Notes: generated from the letters alone by a model not told the origin. 64,000 nt of DNA from Amorphophallus konjac (GCA_022559845.1 CM040125.1:329785829-329849828); one strand, 5' to 3'; positions 1-11,723 are shown, counted from the first letter of the stretch. Numbers and translations: made by a program.

Positions 1-1
1 C

Positions 2-1774
2 GTGCTTACTCATCACCCTTTCTGGTCCTTGCACTTTGATGGTGCACTTAATTCTCAGGGTCGAGGGATCGGTGCTGTACTCCTCACTCCAGAGGGAGTG
101 ACCATTCCTTTTGCTTATCAGATCTCTTTTCATGCTACCAACAATATAGCCAAGTATGAGGCTCTCCTCGCTGGATTGAAGCACGCCTATCTTCTAGTCG
201 CGTGATATTTGAATATCATAGGAGACTCTCAGCTGGTGCTGCGCCAAGTCCTTTCTACCTATCGCACCTGTGACCCAAAGCTCAAGTCCTATCAAGATCT
301 GGTCACTCTCTTGGTTAGGCAGCTCCACAAATTGGTATACATTCATACTCCTCGATCTCAAAACATTCTTGCCGATGCACTGGCATCGCTTACTTCTTCC
401 TTGTCCTTTCCTCTTAGTCATTCTACTGAGACCATTGTGGTCCAGCGGTTAGATGTTCCTTCCCTTCAGGATCCTTGGTTTGATAACCTTAGGAAGTTCG
501 TAGAGAAGAAGGCTGAGAGGGAAGAATTGAAAGAGGTATCACTACCAGAATTAGAAGAGATCTTGGAAGAAGAGTAATTGCCCTTGTACCATGAAATTGA
601 GATGTATTGTAAGGATGGTTCATTTCCAGAGTCGGCTAACGCAGAGCAGTGTAAGGCCATCAGAAGGGTCACCTTGAGATACACAATTGTTGCTGGAGAA
701 TTATATAGGCGCGCCCTTAACGAAGTTCTTATGAGATGTTTAGACGATGATGAGGCCTGGAAGGTCATTGAAGCGGCTCATTCAAGTGAGTGCGGAGGGC
801 ATGTCAATGGACAGGCGTTGGTGAAGAAAATTCTTAGGCATGGCTATTACTGGCCAACCTTAGAAGAAGATTGTTCCACCTATGTCCGTAGGTGTGTTCA
901 ATGCCAACTTCATGCTGACAAGATTCATGCTCTCGCTTCCTCCCTCCATCCTCTTTCTGCTCCTTGGCCATTCTCCATGTGGGCTTTTGATATCGTAGGC
1001 CCACTGAGTGATCCCAACTCTCAGGTCAAGTAAAAATCCTTTATCCTTACCACTACTGAGTATTTCACCACGTGGGCTGAAGTCGGAGCTTATGCAGAAA
1101 TCAAAGCAACCATAGTTTGCCGCTTTATCCTGAAGAATATCATCTTGTGATTTAGAGTGCCAAGCGACATCGTCACCGACAACGGATCTCAGTTCGTGTC
1201 ACAATAACTCCAGGACCTCTGTAAGAAGTTTAATATTTCATTTCATCATTCATCCCCATATTACCCTCAGGGTAATGGCCAAGCCGAGGCCACAAATAAA
1301 ACCCTTCTTAAAATCATTAAGAAAACATGCGAGTCGCATAGATTTTTGGATTGGACTGAAAGGTTAGTCGAAGCTCTATGGGCTTATCGCACCTCCGTCC
1401 GTACTCCCACGGGGCAAACTCCATTTGCTGTCACCTATGGGATGGATGAGGTACTTCCATATGAGATTTTGATCCCTTCTCTAAGAGTGCAACTTGATAA
1501 GGAACTTAATCTCGATGAGCGTCGAGAGGCGTTGCTAGTCCAGCTGGAAGTCTTGGACGAGAAGAGGCTTAACGCGGCCAATCATGTCTCTGTCTATCAA
1601 AAGCGCATCTCACTTCATTTTCAAAAGAACGTTATTGAAAGAAAATTTCAAGTGGGTAACATGGTTTTAAAACGCAAATTTATTAAAGCAGGTGGTCCTA
1701 GGTCTAAGCTGTAACCCAACTGGGAGGTTCCATTCGTTGTTAAGGAAGTTTATCCTGGAACGCGTATCGTTTAA
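2..1774 (+). pseudogene. pol: Decayed Ty3/gypsy pol: RNase H and integrase
   Basis: One continuous reading frame interrupted by in-frame stops at about 203, 575, 1031, 1148, 1204 and 1712. No frameshift is needed. The first 180 codons match the second, archaeal-like RNase H typical of Tat elements (FDGA near the start, NNIAKYEALLAG, GDSQLV, then HTPRSQNILADALA). An HHCC zinc motif follows at about 770-930 (HSSECGGH to CVQCQ). The integrase core shows AFDIVGPL, DNGSQF and GQAEATNK for the DDE triad, and the C-terminal tail has VGNMVLKR. Reverse transcriptase and gag would lie left of the window. The element cannot make a functional enzyme. Confidence 0.88.
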
Positions 1775-2613
1775 TTAACGCTGAGGGTGGGGAATTGTCG
1801 CACGCATGGAATGGGCTTTATCTCAAGCATTTTTATCCTTAAAGAGTCTGGCTAACGATAACCAGGTGGCGAGGCGTCTTTCCCTTAATCACTAAGGAAG
1901 ATTATTTAGCACAGCAACCACACACTACACGACACCCTTGGTCAGGGTCTTCCTTTTTGCAAAACATTGTTTCTCCTTCGGCCATGCTCGGGGGAGGTGA
2001 AGGTCCTTGCTTTTCTTTTTTGGTGGAACGTAGGGGCAAGAGACAGATGGATGAAACAACCGACCTAGGCAATCCCCGATACGAGAGCGATCTCAAATAG
2101 AGGCAGTCTTCAAAAAAATAAAGAAGAAAAGGAAAAAAGAAAAGAAAAATAAACACAAAAAACACAAAAGGGAAAAAGGCGAAGGAAGAAGAAGAGAAAA
2201 CACCATGAAAAATGCCCCTGATCCTAGTAACCGGGTCTGCTTCTCCTAAGGTAAGAGTCGAGGTTCACGTAAAACGGTGAAGGGTTGTGCAGCATCATGT
2301 GTGTTTCAAAATTAATGAAAGTCATAAAATCGAAGACACAAAACCCTGGCGCAACAAACCTACTCTTTGAGGGGCAGCGCCCTGGAAGGAAGTCGAGCCC
2401 TGATATCTCCCGTCCCAATGAGAGGCTTGTCCCCAGTTTTTCTTCCAATCTCTCCCTAAAGACTAGATCTTACCCTGGGTATGGCCCTGGAAGAGGCATC
2501 GTCATACGAGTTGGAGCCCTAGCCAAGGGATTGTTATCTTGAGCGCACGCTGTGTTTTTGAAGATGCCTAACAACATGGGTTAAGATTCTCCTCGCCTGG
2601 TTTTAGTTAGCCC
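1775..2613 (+). other. 3' untranslated region of the Tat element
   Basis: No coding potential seen. Two stretches (about 2025-2110 and 2335-2560) match 43125-43215 and 43345-43590 in element Y, although Y has lost pol. The conserved blocks include 'gacctaggcaatccc', 'ctctttgagggg' and 'ggtatggcc'. Conservation between an element with pol and one without suggests a cis role such as packaging or 3' processing; that is inference. Confidence 0.6.
2205..2305 (+). repeat. 'Athila/Tat' 3' UTR module, Tat copy
   Basis: About 90 bp starting 'aatgcccctgatcctagta' and ending 'acggtgaagg'. It is clearly related to two tandem copies at 15850-16010 in the Athila element. The Athila copies have complementary arms CTTCACC and GGTGAA(G); here the left arm is CTTCTCC, one mismatch. 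The module shared by two gypsy lineages may be a conserved RNA hairpin. Confidence 0.65.
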
Positions 2614-2872
2614 AAAAAAAAGAAAAAAAACAAATATTTTCAAAACTCCAAGAAATCAAATATCGTCAAAAAACTCAAAAAAACCAAATATTTTCAAAAC
2701 TAAAAAAAACAAATATGTTCAAAACTCAAAGAAATCAAATATTGTCAAAACTCACAAAAATCAAATATTTCCAGAAACTCCAAAAAAAAATCAAATATTT
2801 CCAGAAACTCAAAAAAAATCAAATATTTTCAAAACTCAAACAAACAAAAATCAAATATTTTCTAAAACCATC
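2614..2872 (+). repeat. A-rich degenerate tandem repeat
   Basis: About ten degenerate units of 24-35 bp built on 'aaatcaaatattttcaaaactc'-like sequence. It lies between the sense 3' UTR and the 3' end of the first antisense gene. Y has a similar but not identical A-rich array in the equivalent place (43683-43990). Confidence 0.75.
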
Positions 2873-2943
2873 ACGTGTTCTTTCCGGCATTTCATGGCAT
2901 CCATTGCATTTTCACTTTATGTCATTTGTTTGCCTATTTGATA

Positions 2944-3015
2944 GGGCTTAACCCCGTGACCAAACTTCAAGAATTAGTCTCACATCAGGCTTGCCCTCGA
3001 CAAGGGGTTAAGCCC
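2944..3015. repeat. Perfect 12-bp inverted repeat
   Basis: GGGCTTAACCCC at 2944-2955 is exactly complementary to GGGGTTAAGCCC at 3004-3015, with a 48-nt loop. It lies downstream of the antisense PMD-A gene and downstream of the sense pol. Function unknown; a structured 3' end is possible. Confidence 0.7.
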
Positions 3016-3244
3016 AGAACATATCTAACATGTTTTCTTTGTTTAGTTAGTGCAGAGACAGGTCCGCAAGGCCCGAACCATAAAGCCCATGGACTCCTCT
3101 CATATCTACTTGTTTACGGTCTTCTGAGAACCGTTCGTAATCAATTAGTGGTCATCTCTCGGCCATCCCATCCTTCAGCGATCATTGGATAGGCCGCCCT
3201 TTCCCGGAGCCCAAATGCATGAGTTCTTTTTGATTCCTATTCTT

Positions 3245-3475
3245 TTGCGATCTAAAAGAGATCGTTTCTCAAAAACAAGCGATCAGACACTGACCGTCTT
3301 CTTATCCAGTGGTTCCTCGATAGACCGCTTTTCTCTCCCGAGGACTGTTGGCCAGGAGCTCGCTGGCTCACTCAGATGTCTATCTAGTGGCAGCCTATTG
3401 GAAGTCGTTTCTCTCATTGCAGCGGTCATATCATGACCGTCTCTTTCCTGTGGCGATCCAAACCTTGGCCGTTTC
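3245..3475. repeat. GCGGTC/GACCGT dyads downstream of PMD-A
   Basis: Several short imperfect dyads. The clearest is GCGGTC-N7-GACCGT at 3422-3440. Degenerate ones lie at about 3247-3266 (GCGATC...GAGATCG), 3279-3298 and 3453-3472. Many end in 'GTTTC' or 'GTCTC'. They belong to the same family as the dyads at 5319-5570 and in the solo LTR (17611-19324). Confidence 0.7.
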
Positions 3476-3765
3476 CATTCTCGATAGTCATATCAAACCA
3501 CACATATGAGAAGGAAAGAGAGGCAAGTTGATAGCTAAAGCAATCAAATTCTTTCATTTATTCAATCTCAAGAGCATCAAATTCAAGCTATCAATCCCTA
3601 TACATCATGCTAAAATCACTCAATCCTTAGTCAGGCATCCACGCGAGGTCGGATCTCACGTAGCTCTCTCAAATAAAGCTGATACTCCTCCTGAATCTTG
3701 GTCACCTCTGCTGGTAGAATGCACGTCTTGCTGATCTCCCACATGATCAGTGCGCCCCTCATCAC

Positions 3766-5070
3766 CTACTCGTCCTCCTCCGTCTCGAGTCTTCTCGCCT
3801 GTAGAGCGGGTAGGTGGGGTAGTGCTGGAACCATGATGCGCGGGAGTCCAACCTGTAGAGAGCACCTATGAGGGCTGTACATAGCCAAGGTGGTGTTCCC
3901 CACGAGCCTCAAATCCAACCCAAGCCTTCTAAGAAGCCTAAGGGTAGTACCAACAAGGAAAGCTGGGCGCATCACGAACCGATCAAGGGGCAGGGTGTTG
4001 AAGTAGATCCGCTAGTCATCTCTGGTCCTCCTGTCTACTGTCCTGCATTCGACCTGCTGGGGAAACCCGAATGCGCCTCCAATGAAGAAAAGTCGGTGGC
4101 TCCTGAAGATCCGACTTAGAGAAGGAATGTCCTCCTTGGGTAAGAACTTCAATCTAACCCCCATCCAACACTCTAGCAATATCATAGACCCGAAGAGAGG
4201 CCCACCAAGGGAAGCTGAACTAAGGCCCTCTTATAAGTAAGAAATAACAGCCTGTGAAATAGACAACCCTCTCCACAACCCACTAATAATGCTCATATTT
4301 GATATGTCAAGGAGGTGGTCAGTGGTAGGGAAAAGTATGGCCCCACACAGGTAAATAGAAGCTACTTTGGCTATAGCCTCATTCCATCCATATTTGTTCT
4401 TACAATGAGCAGTAACCCACTGGGCCATGGGAAGCAAATGAATGTGCTGGGAACTAATCATGGTCCTAACATCCTTGGAGTTGGGTAAGAATTCCCCTAA
4501 AATGAGAGAGGGATCTATGGGAGCAACGATGTGACACACCAAGTCCTCATCCCCTACCTTAGTCCTAGGAACGGCTAGCAATGTCTCAACTTCCTCTAAT
4601 AGGATGGTAGCTCCGAATGTAGGGAAGACAAAGGTGTGGGTCTGAGGATGCCATATCTCCACTAAATCTGAAATATTGTGCCTATCGAGTGAGAGTTTGT
4701 TGTAATTTTTAGCCAAGACAAGTAATGGGTGGAGGTGCCAAGCTCTTAGGATGGAAATCACATATAGTGGAAGTTCACAGACCATGGGAGGCACCCATTT
4801 TAAGTTGGAGTAACGCCTAGGGCCAGGAAGAAGCTATGGAAAGAAAGAAAGAAAGCAAGAGGAGAAAGAGAGGAGCAATATAAGGATTTGGAAAAACAAT
4901 TTCAACAAATTTGAAAAGTAATTGATAAAGCTTACCTCTCGTAAAGAATTGGTGCTCAAATGATTAAGAATGGTAGTCAGCCGTTCTAGCACCTCACGCT
5001 CCTTCCTAGCTGGTTGTGGCCCGTTGTAGGAGCTCTCCCCCATTGTGCTGGCCTCAAGAGCCCTTTTCAT
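3766..5070 (-). pseudogene. Antisense plant-mobile-domain gene 'PMD-A' (spliced, with stops)
   Basis: Read on the minus strand from ATG 5070. Exon 1 (5070-4936, 45 codons) ends at a GTAAG donor. A GT-AG intron of about 102 bp follows, and exon 2 begins at 4833 in the same phase. Exon 2 reads WHPQTHTFVFP..GATILLEEVETLLAVP and later WVTAHC, typical of the aminotransferase-like plant mobile domain found in MAIN/MAIL1 proteins and in transposons. It stops at 4231 (TAA) after about 246 residues. PMD-like sequence continues in frame past that stop and one near 4012, to about 3766, so the gene is probably truncated by mutation. A minus-strand TATAAG lies at 5151-5156, about 80 bp before the ATG. PMD proteins of Arabidopsis act in the nucleus in TE silencing and gene regulation; the role of TE copies is not established. 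Confidence 0.7.
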
Positions 5071-5150
5071 ATTGATTTGGGTGATTGCACTAAGAGTTTC
5101 AAGGCTAGAAAGAGGGGTTTGGTGCGAGTTATGAATTTGAGAGTCCCTCT

Positions 5151-5156
5151 ACTTAT
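5151..5156 (-). promoter_or_regulatory. TATA box of PMD-A
   Basis: TATAAG on the minus strand in the context CTCTATAAGTAGAGG, about 80 bp upstream of the PMD-A ATG at 5070. Position and context fit a plant core promoter. GCGGTC dyads lie 160-420 bp further upstream. Confidence 0.5.
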
Positions 5157-5318
5157 AGAGCATAAGTTCTTAACCTTCAGCCACTAGGATCGAGTTGGGA
5201 TAGGCCCAATCAAGGTTAGGATCGCTCTTAGTGTGGTTGGGTAGGCTTATCCATGAATTGGGACTCTCCAAGAGAGTCCCGATTGGAGTTAACAGTCTTT
5301 CTATCTTTGCGGTCTATC

Positions 5319-5570
5319 GAGCGACCGCTACTCACCCTTAGCTGTCGTCATACGATCGTTTCCATCCCCGCTCACGTTCTTATCCATCTACGTGGTTAAA
5401 CGGTCTTGGCTAGACCGACTTCATTCTAAAGCGGTCTTAATGGGACCGTCATTCCTGCCTTACGGTCTGGAATGAACCATCGTCATCATTCATTTAGTTG
5501 GGGCTCGTTCAGTCTTTAGCGGCCTGTCTTGGGACCGCCAAGCTCATTTAGCGGTCTTGCTACGACCGTT
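5319..5570. repeat. GCGGTC-N7/8-GACCGC dyad cluster upstream of PMD-A
   Basis: Dyads at 5319-5338 (GCGGTC-N8-GACCGC), about 5400-5418 (ACGGTC-N7-GACCGA), 5431-5449 (GCGGTC-N7-GACCGT), about 5460-5479, about 5519-5538 (GCGGCC-N8-GACCGC) and 5551-5569 (GCGGTC-N7-GACCGT). Arms are conserved and spacers vary in sequence. The cluster lies in the 5' flank of the antisense PMD-A gene. Confidence 0.85.
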
Positions 5571-5807
5571 TCTCTCTGTTGTCTTAGTTTTCCTTCTAAA
5601 ATCCCACCATACCTAAGTTTCTCTCCCACTTTCCTTCTCTCTCGCTCTCTTTTTCACCCTCATGCTGTCAGTCATAGGAATCGTTGTTAAGTTAGTTAGG
5701 TAGTGTTAGTGTGCACGCATTCATAAGAAAAAGCTAAAAAACCAAAACAAACAAAAAAATCATGTCATTCCACTAAAGTCATATGTGCATACATCTCATA
5801 TAATACA

Positions 5808-8093
5808 TCAAGTCTGTCCCTCCCCGGGGTTGCCACTCTCTCCTGCTCCCTCATCGCGCTTCGATGGTGGCACCATGGAGGTGCTCCCCTCCTCAAGCTG
5901 GCATCGCCGACGCTCCTCGTCCTCGTTCCTCCGATGGCCGGAGGAACCCGTGAGGTAGTCTCGGTAGGCGACACTAGGCATGCCACTTTGAGTCCTGTTG
6001 CGCACTAGCCTCCCGGTCAGTAGTCGCAGGGCTTCCTTCAACGCCCGCACCTCTCCCTTCAGCTCCGCCGCCTTTATGTGGGTGCGCTCCGCCTCGGCAC
6101 AATATCGGTCCGCCGCTACCGCCACCACCATCCTAACACGGGATCGCTCCATCTCTGCATAGAGGTGTGTTGCCTCTGCTACCTCTGCATGGACTTGCTC
6201 CGCCTCGGCACGGGAGCGCTCGGCCTCCTCCCTCTGATGGGTAGCCTCACCCAGCGTAGCTACCAAATCCCTCGCCGGCATATGCATTCATCTCATAAAT
6301 CTTTATTGCAGTATTAATCATGAAATTCACAAGGAGGAAGAGTGGTTTGCTTACCCTCTCAGCAAGAGCGGCCTCGGCCTCCTCAGCTCGCGTTATCGCC
6401 CGCGCAAAATCTACATCTAGTTCGACCCGATCTACCGGCGGTTGTGAGGAGGAAGACGGTGTGTCCGGCACCCGACGCTGGGCTCCCTCGGCACGCTGCA
6501 TTTAGAATCATGTCAGTCTCATATAAGCATGAATATTGCATTTTTAGGTCTAAGGTTGAAGCTTACCAGGAGGTCCAGGGAGAACTAGAGCTCGTCCCGC
6601 TGCTGGACCGTTGAGTGGAGCAACCCCTGGAGCTCCGCAATCCATCCCTAGGGGTCTAGCTACATGTAGAGTGTCCATCATTAGTAAGCATCATAATCAT
6701 AAGCATTTTTAGAAAGTATGAGTATAGAATCATACCGGTCGTCGCGCGCCATGAAAGACCTGGTCTCCATAGCGTCGGGCGTAGGCCGTCAGGTAGGCCT
6801 CGTCGCTAGCAGCTCGGGTGCACACCGCTCGCCCCTGCCTCGTCCAATCCTAGATCTGGTCCACGGCCCGAGTAATCCAGTCTATCTCTGTCGCAAGTCC
6901 GCGTGCGTGGCGTCCGACACGCTCCTCCAGTCGCTCTCTCATCGGGAACTCCACCTCTATCTAGTGGACGCCCACCGTCCTCATGATCATCCGGTAGTGG
7001 AGTGGCTCGATGACATTCAGGTACTAGGGCTGCCACCACCCATGGCTGGCCCTCCTGCCCCTCGCCCTGGTACGGTGTCCACCGGACCTGTAAAACGACG
7101 ACCAGCTACATCAGCATCCAAGCATATAGTTGCATTTTAAAAGAATAGGAAAATTTTAAGTTTTGGTCTTACCAAGGTATAGGGTAAAGTGTCGAGGTCA
7201 TCCTGGATCGCCCGCACTTGGCATCTCAGGGACCCCACCTCCCGAACAACCATCCATCACCTCGCGATGGGCACCCGGTCCGGATGCACCTCCTGCCCTC
7301 TCCCTAGCCTAGAGAGGTACATGTAGCCCCACACCTGCATCAAAGATGTCAGCATATAGCATTTCATAAAATCATATAGGAATTGCACAAGTATTTTAAG
7401 GGTCTATGCTTACCTGTAGTAGTGGGGAGAATCCACCAAGCATCGTGCGTCGGCTGGTGGAGCTCAAAGTGTCAAAGAGTAAGGCGAGCACCACTGCACC
7501 CCACGCATACTCGCCGACTTGGTCTACCTCCTCGAGTAGGGGTAGGAGTCTGCAACTCACTCTATCTACCCTGGTGGCGAACAACAGCCTCCTGAACAAC
7601 AACATCAGGAACCGCCATAGGACTACGTCTGCCTCTGGTCCTGGCTCGGCTGCTACCCGCTCCCGTGCCCGGTCCGTCAGCCATCCCAGGTGATGCTCTG
7701 GTAGCTCTCCAACTGTGATCCCGGCTCCTCTCAAGCCAAGGCTCTCCTGCAGCCTCGCTCTCGGTATGATCGTGGAGTGGCACTCCGGCCTCAGAAGTTC
7801 CAATCCCAGCAGCCGTTGGGCCAGCTCCCGGTAGTCCATAAAAGTCATCCCACTCACTGGCCCGCCGTGCACTTTCAGCCCGGTGATGCGCGCCACGTCC
7901 TCTAGTGTAGGGATCATGTGACCCCATGGGAACAAATGCCCGGTTGACTGGGTCCCACCAGTCGTGCAGTGCGTACAAGAAGGCGATGTCCAGCCTCGCC
8001 ACCTCCATGCCTAGGAACTCCGCAAATCCTATGGCGGCCAGTCGCTCCCTCTAGAAGTTTGGTAGCGCCATGTACACTGCCCGGACCTGGAGC
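5808..8093 (-). pseudogene. Antisense plant-mobile-domain gene 'PMD-B', element 1 copy (multi-exon, damaged)
   Basis: Minus-strand gene cut at its 5' end by the Athila LTR remnant. Exon boundaries follow GT-AG rules: about 8093-7414, 7334-7173, 7087-6736, then short exons to 5808. The first exon encodes PMD sequence (HDWWDPVNRAF, a frameshift near 7930, then HMIPTLEDVARITGLKVHG and YRELAQRLLGLEL). Exon 2 starts VWGYMYLSRL and exon 3 VRWTPYQ. The last exons are an acidic/basic coiled coil ending GESGNPGEGQT. Its exon structure and sequence parallel the antisense gene of Y (44150-47032), so the gene was inherited with the element rather than captured twice. At least three stops or frameshifts are visible. 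Confidence 0.75.
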
Positions 8094-8094
8094 C

Positions 8095-8205
8095 AAGGAA
8101 TTCCAAAAGTTTTTAATACTACGTTTTCCTTTAATCTTCTTGTGCGAGTTCAGTTTTAAGATTGTTAGCGCGCGTGTAGTAACGACGTATGCTTCCGCGT
8201 TATCA
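8095..8205 (+). repeat. Athila 5' LTR remnant
   Basis: Only the last 111 bp remain. They align with the end of the 3' LTR (20985-21141), with an internal deletion of about 47 bp after 'ggaattc..tttttaat'. The end '..ccgcgttatca' is followed by 5 nt and then the PBS. The left edge abuts the PMD-B gene directly, so most of the LTR was lost by deletion. Confidence 0.88.
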
Positions 8206-8210
8206 ATTTT

Positions 8211-8228
8211 TGGCGCCGTTGCCGGGGA
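8211..8228 (+). promoter_or_regulatory. Primer binding site, tRNA-Asp type
   Basis: TGGCGCCGTTGCCGGGGA begins 5 nt after the LTR end. It is complementary to the 3' end of plant tRNA-Asp and is the usual Athila PBS. It primes minus-strand cDNA synthesis. Confidence 0.92.
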
Positions 8229-9600
8229 CTATGTTGATTTTTAAGTTACTAACTTTATTTTTCTTGTGTATATAATTATACTAATACCTCTTTATTTTTC
8301 ATATTTTTGCATAAAAAAAGAAAAAAAAGAAGAAAAATCAGACTTGGAAATCCAAAAAAAAGTATGTTAGAAAATCTGTCGTAGAAAGTTGAAGCGTAGG
8401 TGCAGAGAAAAAATCTAGAAAAAAGAAGCATCGCAGAAAGTAGAAATCTGTAAGCGAAGGTCCTGTTCTAAAAAATGAAAGTCTAAAAATAGAAAAAATT
8501 CAGAAAAAAAATCAGAAACATTCAAAGGTGAGTTCTCCTTCCTTATTTTAGTTTTGTTATTAAGTCATTTATTTCAAAAATAAAGAGGAGAGATCGCTCT
8601 TCAAGTAAGTACCCAAACTTTCCCTCTTTCATTTTAGTTCCATTTCTCTACTTTCTATATCTTGTGGCTAGATACGTTCCTTAAAAAAAATCATTTGAAC
8701 TTCAATAAAAACCTTCATTGCAAGAGTAGAACCCACACTTTCATATTTTGGGTCATGCATCATTTAGGATAGAATTCTTCTTGTTGTTTGATTTTTGTTA
8801 ATTACTTTATTCAAGATTGCGGGGGCAAGGTGAGTTCTTCAAAACTTCTCCTTAAACACATGCTCATATATATTTGCATAGAACCCCTTGTTTGAATTTG
8901 TGGTGTTACATTTCATTCTAAATTATCTTAAGGGCAAAAATCCCTAATCACATAAGGTGGGGATTCGATCACTATTCCTTGGCCCACAAACCACAATTCC
9001 TACATCTTGCATTTCCTATGCCCGTTAAAATCTAGTAGACATTGGCCCTGGGGTTCACATTGAGATTTGGGTCCACTTAGGCCCATTATCAATTTGGAAA
9101 TCAGTGTCTAGGCAAGAGGTCAAATGGCAAATGCCTTAAGCGGGCTTGGGGTTACTTAATTAGGTACTTATGAGAGTAGGGGGAGCCTCCCACAACCCCA
9201 CCTCTTACCTAGCTAGTGGACATATTTGATAGTGGACTTGGGCTGGACTTAAGTTGATTTGTGAGAAAACTAACATTGAGCCCACTTAGTGGTTGAAACC
9301 TAAGGGAGATTGTGTTTGCACCACTATCTAAGGTTGGTGTCTATGCAAGGCGTTAAAAGGCTACGCCAAAGTGGATTAGTGGTTCGTTAATTAGGAGCTT
9401 GCGAAAGCAAGGGGAACCTCCCACGATCCTACCTCTTACCTAGCCAACTTGAAGGTCAGTGTGTGCAAAAATTTAATTGAACTTTGGAGAATTTTCACTA
9501 TTTGTGTTTCTAAGTCAAAGGAGTCCTAGGTCTTATAGGTTAATTTGTTTTGACAAGTGTTTGAAAAAAAAAAAAACAAACAAACAAATAAAATTAATTA
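8229..9600 (+). other. Athila 5' leader
   Basis: 1.37 kb without an ORF. It is A-rich near 8310-8540. It contains an imperfect duplication of about 150-170 bp (9075-9222 and 9283-9448), each half ending 'acctcttacctagc'. Long leaders are usual for Athila. Confidence 0.7.
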
Positions 9601-11710
9601 TTGGGGTTCATGCACGGTAGAACATCTCAACATCCTCATTTAGTTGAGCCCATCCAAGAAATTGAAAGAGTGATCCACAACCAAGCCCACAACCAAGCCC
9701 ATAATCCAATCCAGCTTATGGCTAATCAAGGTGAATTGTCCAAGCAGATGAAGGAATACTTCATTCCTTCTAGTTACCAACCTTCCTCATGTATCCATCT
9801 TCCTGAAGTGCCAACTGTCCAATATGAGATAAAATCTAGCACTATCCAAATGTTCCCTTCATTCCGTAGGCTTATAAATGAAGACCCATGTAAGCAACTA
9901 GATGAGCTTCTAGAGATATGCTCTACTATGAAAATTTAGAATTTCACTGATGATGCCCTAAGGTTGACTCTTTTCCCCTTCTCTTAGAAAGATAAAGCCA
10001 AATATTGGTTTGGAACCTTAGGAAGACCCATTCGATCATGGGAGAAAATGTAAAAGGAATTTTTGAAAAGGTTCTATTCTATAGGTTGGACCAATATCAT
10101 GAGGAGAGCCATCACGGGTTTTGCTCAAACCCCCGGAGAATTGATCCATGAATCTTGGGAGAGAATGAAGGAGTTGTTGAGAAAATGCTCACATCATGGG
10201 CTATCAAAATGGCAAATTGTGCAAGCTTTCTATGAGGGATTGACTGAACCCTACAGGCAAATGGTAGATGCTTCTTGTGGGGGTGCATTTATGAGCAAAA
10301 GTGAGGAAGAAGCCTATGATCCCTTCGAAATGTTAAGTGAAAACTCCATAAACCATGCTTCTCTCTCCTCATATGAAAGGTTAGTAGGGCCATATAGAAA
10401 AGATGGGAGGCATGAGGTGAAAGATAGGGGAGAGTTCGAGCCTAGACTAGATGTGAATGCCCTAGCTCAAAAATTAGAAAAAGTTGACATGTTAACCCAA
10501 CAAGTTGGCAAACTCATTAAGTTGAATAAATAAACTTTCAATGCCCAATCACAACCATCTTTCCACTCTCGCAAGGTCAGGTCCATGAAGCATGTGTGCT
10601 ATGTGAGAGCCTAGCCCATCAGGTGGACGAATGTCCTGCGATGGCTCAATTACCCCCTTCCATCCAGGAGCAAGTCTATGCAGTCCAAGGACTATCCAAG
10701 CCCAATAGTGACCCATTTTCAAACACATACAATCCGGGATGGAGAAATCACCTGAACTTTTTCTGGAAATCCCAGTAGGCCCAAAACTACCAACTCAAAT
10801 CCCAACCTCAGGCCCATTTTCAAAATCATACTTTCCATAAGGGTCAGTGTCACAAGCATTACCAAACCATTCTTAGCCTACTTACGGCCAACCATCTTAT
10901 GGCCAACCCTCATTTGCTCAGCCCGCATATGGGCAATCTTCATATCCTCCACCAGTTTACCAACCTCCTATCCTACCTCCGTCAGTGGCCCAGAATGATG
11001 ACAAAATTAATCAATTGCAACAGCTCATCTTGACCCAAAATCAGTCTTTCCATGCCCAAATGGCGGAGATGAAGGCCCAGATTGGCCAACTCCTAGAAAC
11101 CAATGTAAGGAGAGAACCGGGCCAACTTCTGAGCCAACCCATGGCCAATCCTAGAAATTATCCTCCATGTTTTCAACAATAGCCCCTTCCATATGGCCCT
11201 CAAGGACAATTTCAACAAGGCCCAAACCCTTAAAAGGGTCCACAATTTGAGAATGCCAAGGCCATCTCGGCCTTAAGAAGTGGAAAAATCCTTGAAGACC
11301 CCTATTTGGCCCATCAATCCAATGAAGCCTCATCAAGCCAAGTCCACGTGGTTATTGAAAATGAACCCTTGCCCAAGGCCACTCCCATAGTGGATAGTGA
11401 GGAAGTCAAGAAAGATAAAGAGAAGGCAAGATTAGATGAATCACCTGAAACCTACAAGCCCAAGATCCCCTTCCCCATTGCCTTGGAAGCTGGAAAAGAA
11501 AGGAAGAAGCAGAACATCCAAGCTCAAAATGAGGAATTAATCAAGTTGTTTGAAGAAGTCCATATTAACATCCCTCTTCTAGATGCAATCCAACATGTGC
11601 CTGCATATGCCAAATTTCTCAAGGATATGTGCACTCAAGAGAGGGAACCAAGGACAAATCCCAAAAGGATTCTTTTGTCAGACGATGTAAGTGCAGACCT
11701 ACTAAACTAA
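9601..11710 (+). pseudogene. gag: Athila gag (degenerate)
   Basis: Several fragments in different frames. The retrotransposon-gag core is visible at 9830-10330 (FPSFRRLINEDPCKQLDELLEICSTM, then KYWFGTLGRPI and WERMKELLRKCSHHG..YEGLTEP). A Cys-containing stretch at about 10590-10640 (CESLAHQVDECP) is the remains of the zinc-knuckle region. A Gln-rich region follows (10985-11200), then a charged linker. Stops and frameshifts occur near 9937, 10050, 10530 and 11200. It would have formed the virus-like particle and bound RNA. Confidence 0.82.
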
Positions 11711-11723
11711 ATCTCTTAGAAGA

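Larger units (their letters stand above)
1..8094 (+). mobile_element. Tat-type Ty3/gypsy element, 3' part, with antisense PMD genes
   Basis: Truncated at the window edge on the left and by the Athila LTR remnant on the right. The order is RNase H-integrase (sense), a 3' untranslated region, an A-rich spacer, then two antisense plant-mobile-domain genes. The 3' untranslated part (about 2020-2560) is recognisably similar to 43130-43590 of element Y, which also has an antisense PMD gene. The two are therefore relatives, and this one shows what pol the lineage carries. The lineage call rests on the RNase H/integrase sequence and this architecture. No LTR of this element is visible. PMD-A could belong to a separate insertion, because Y lacks it. 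Confidence 0.7.
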
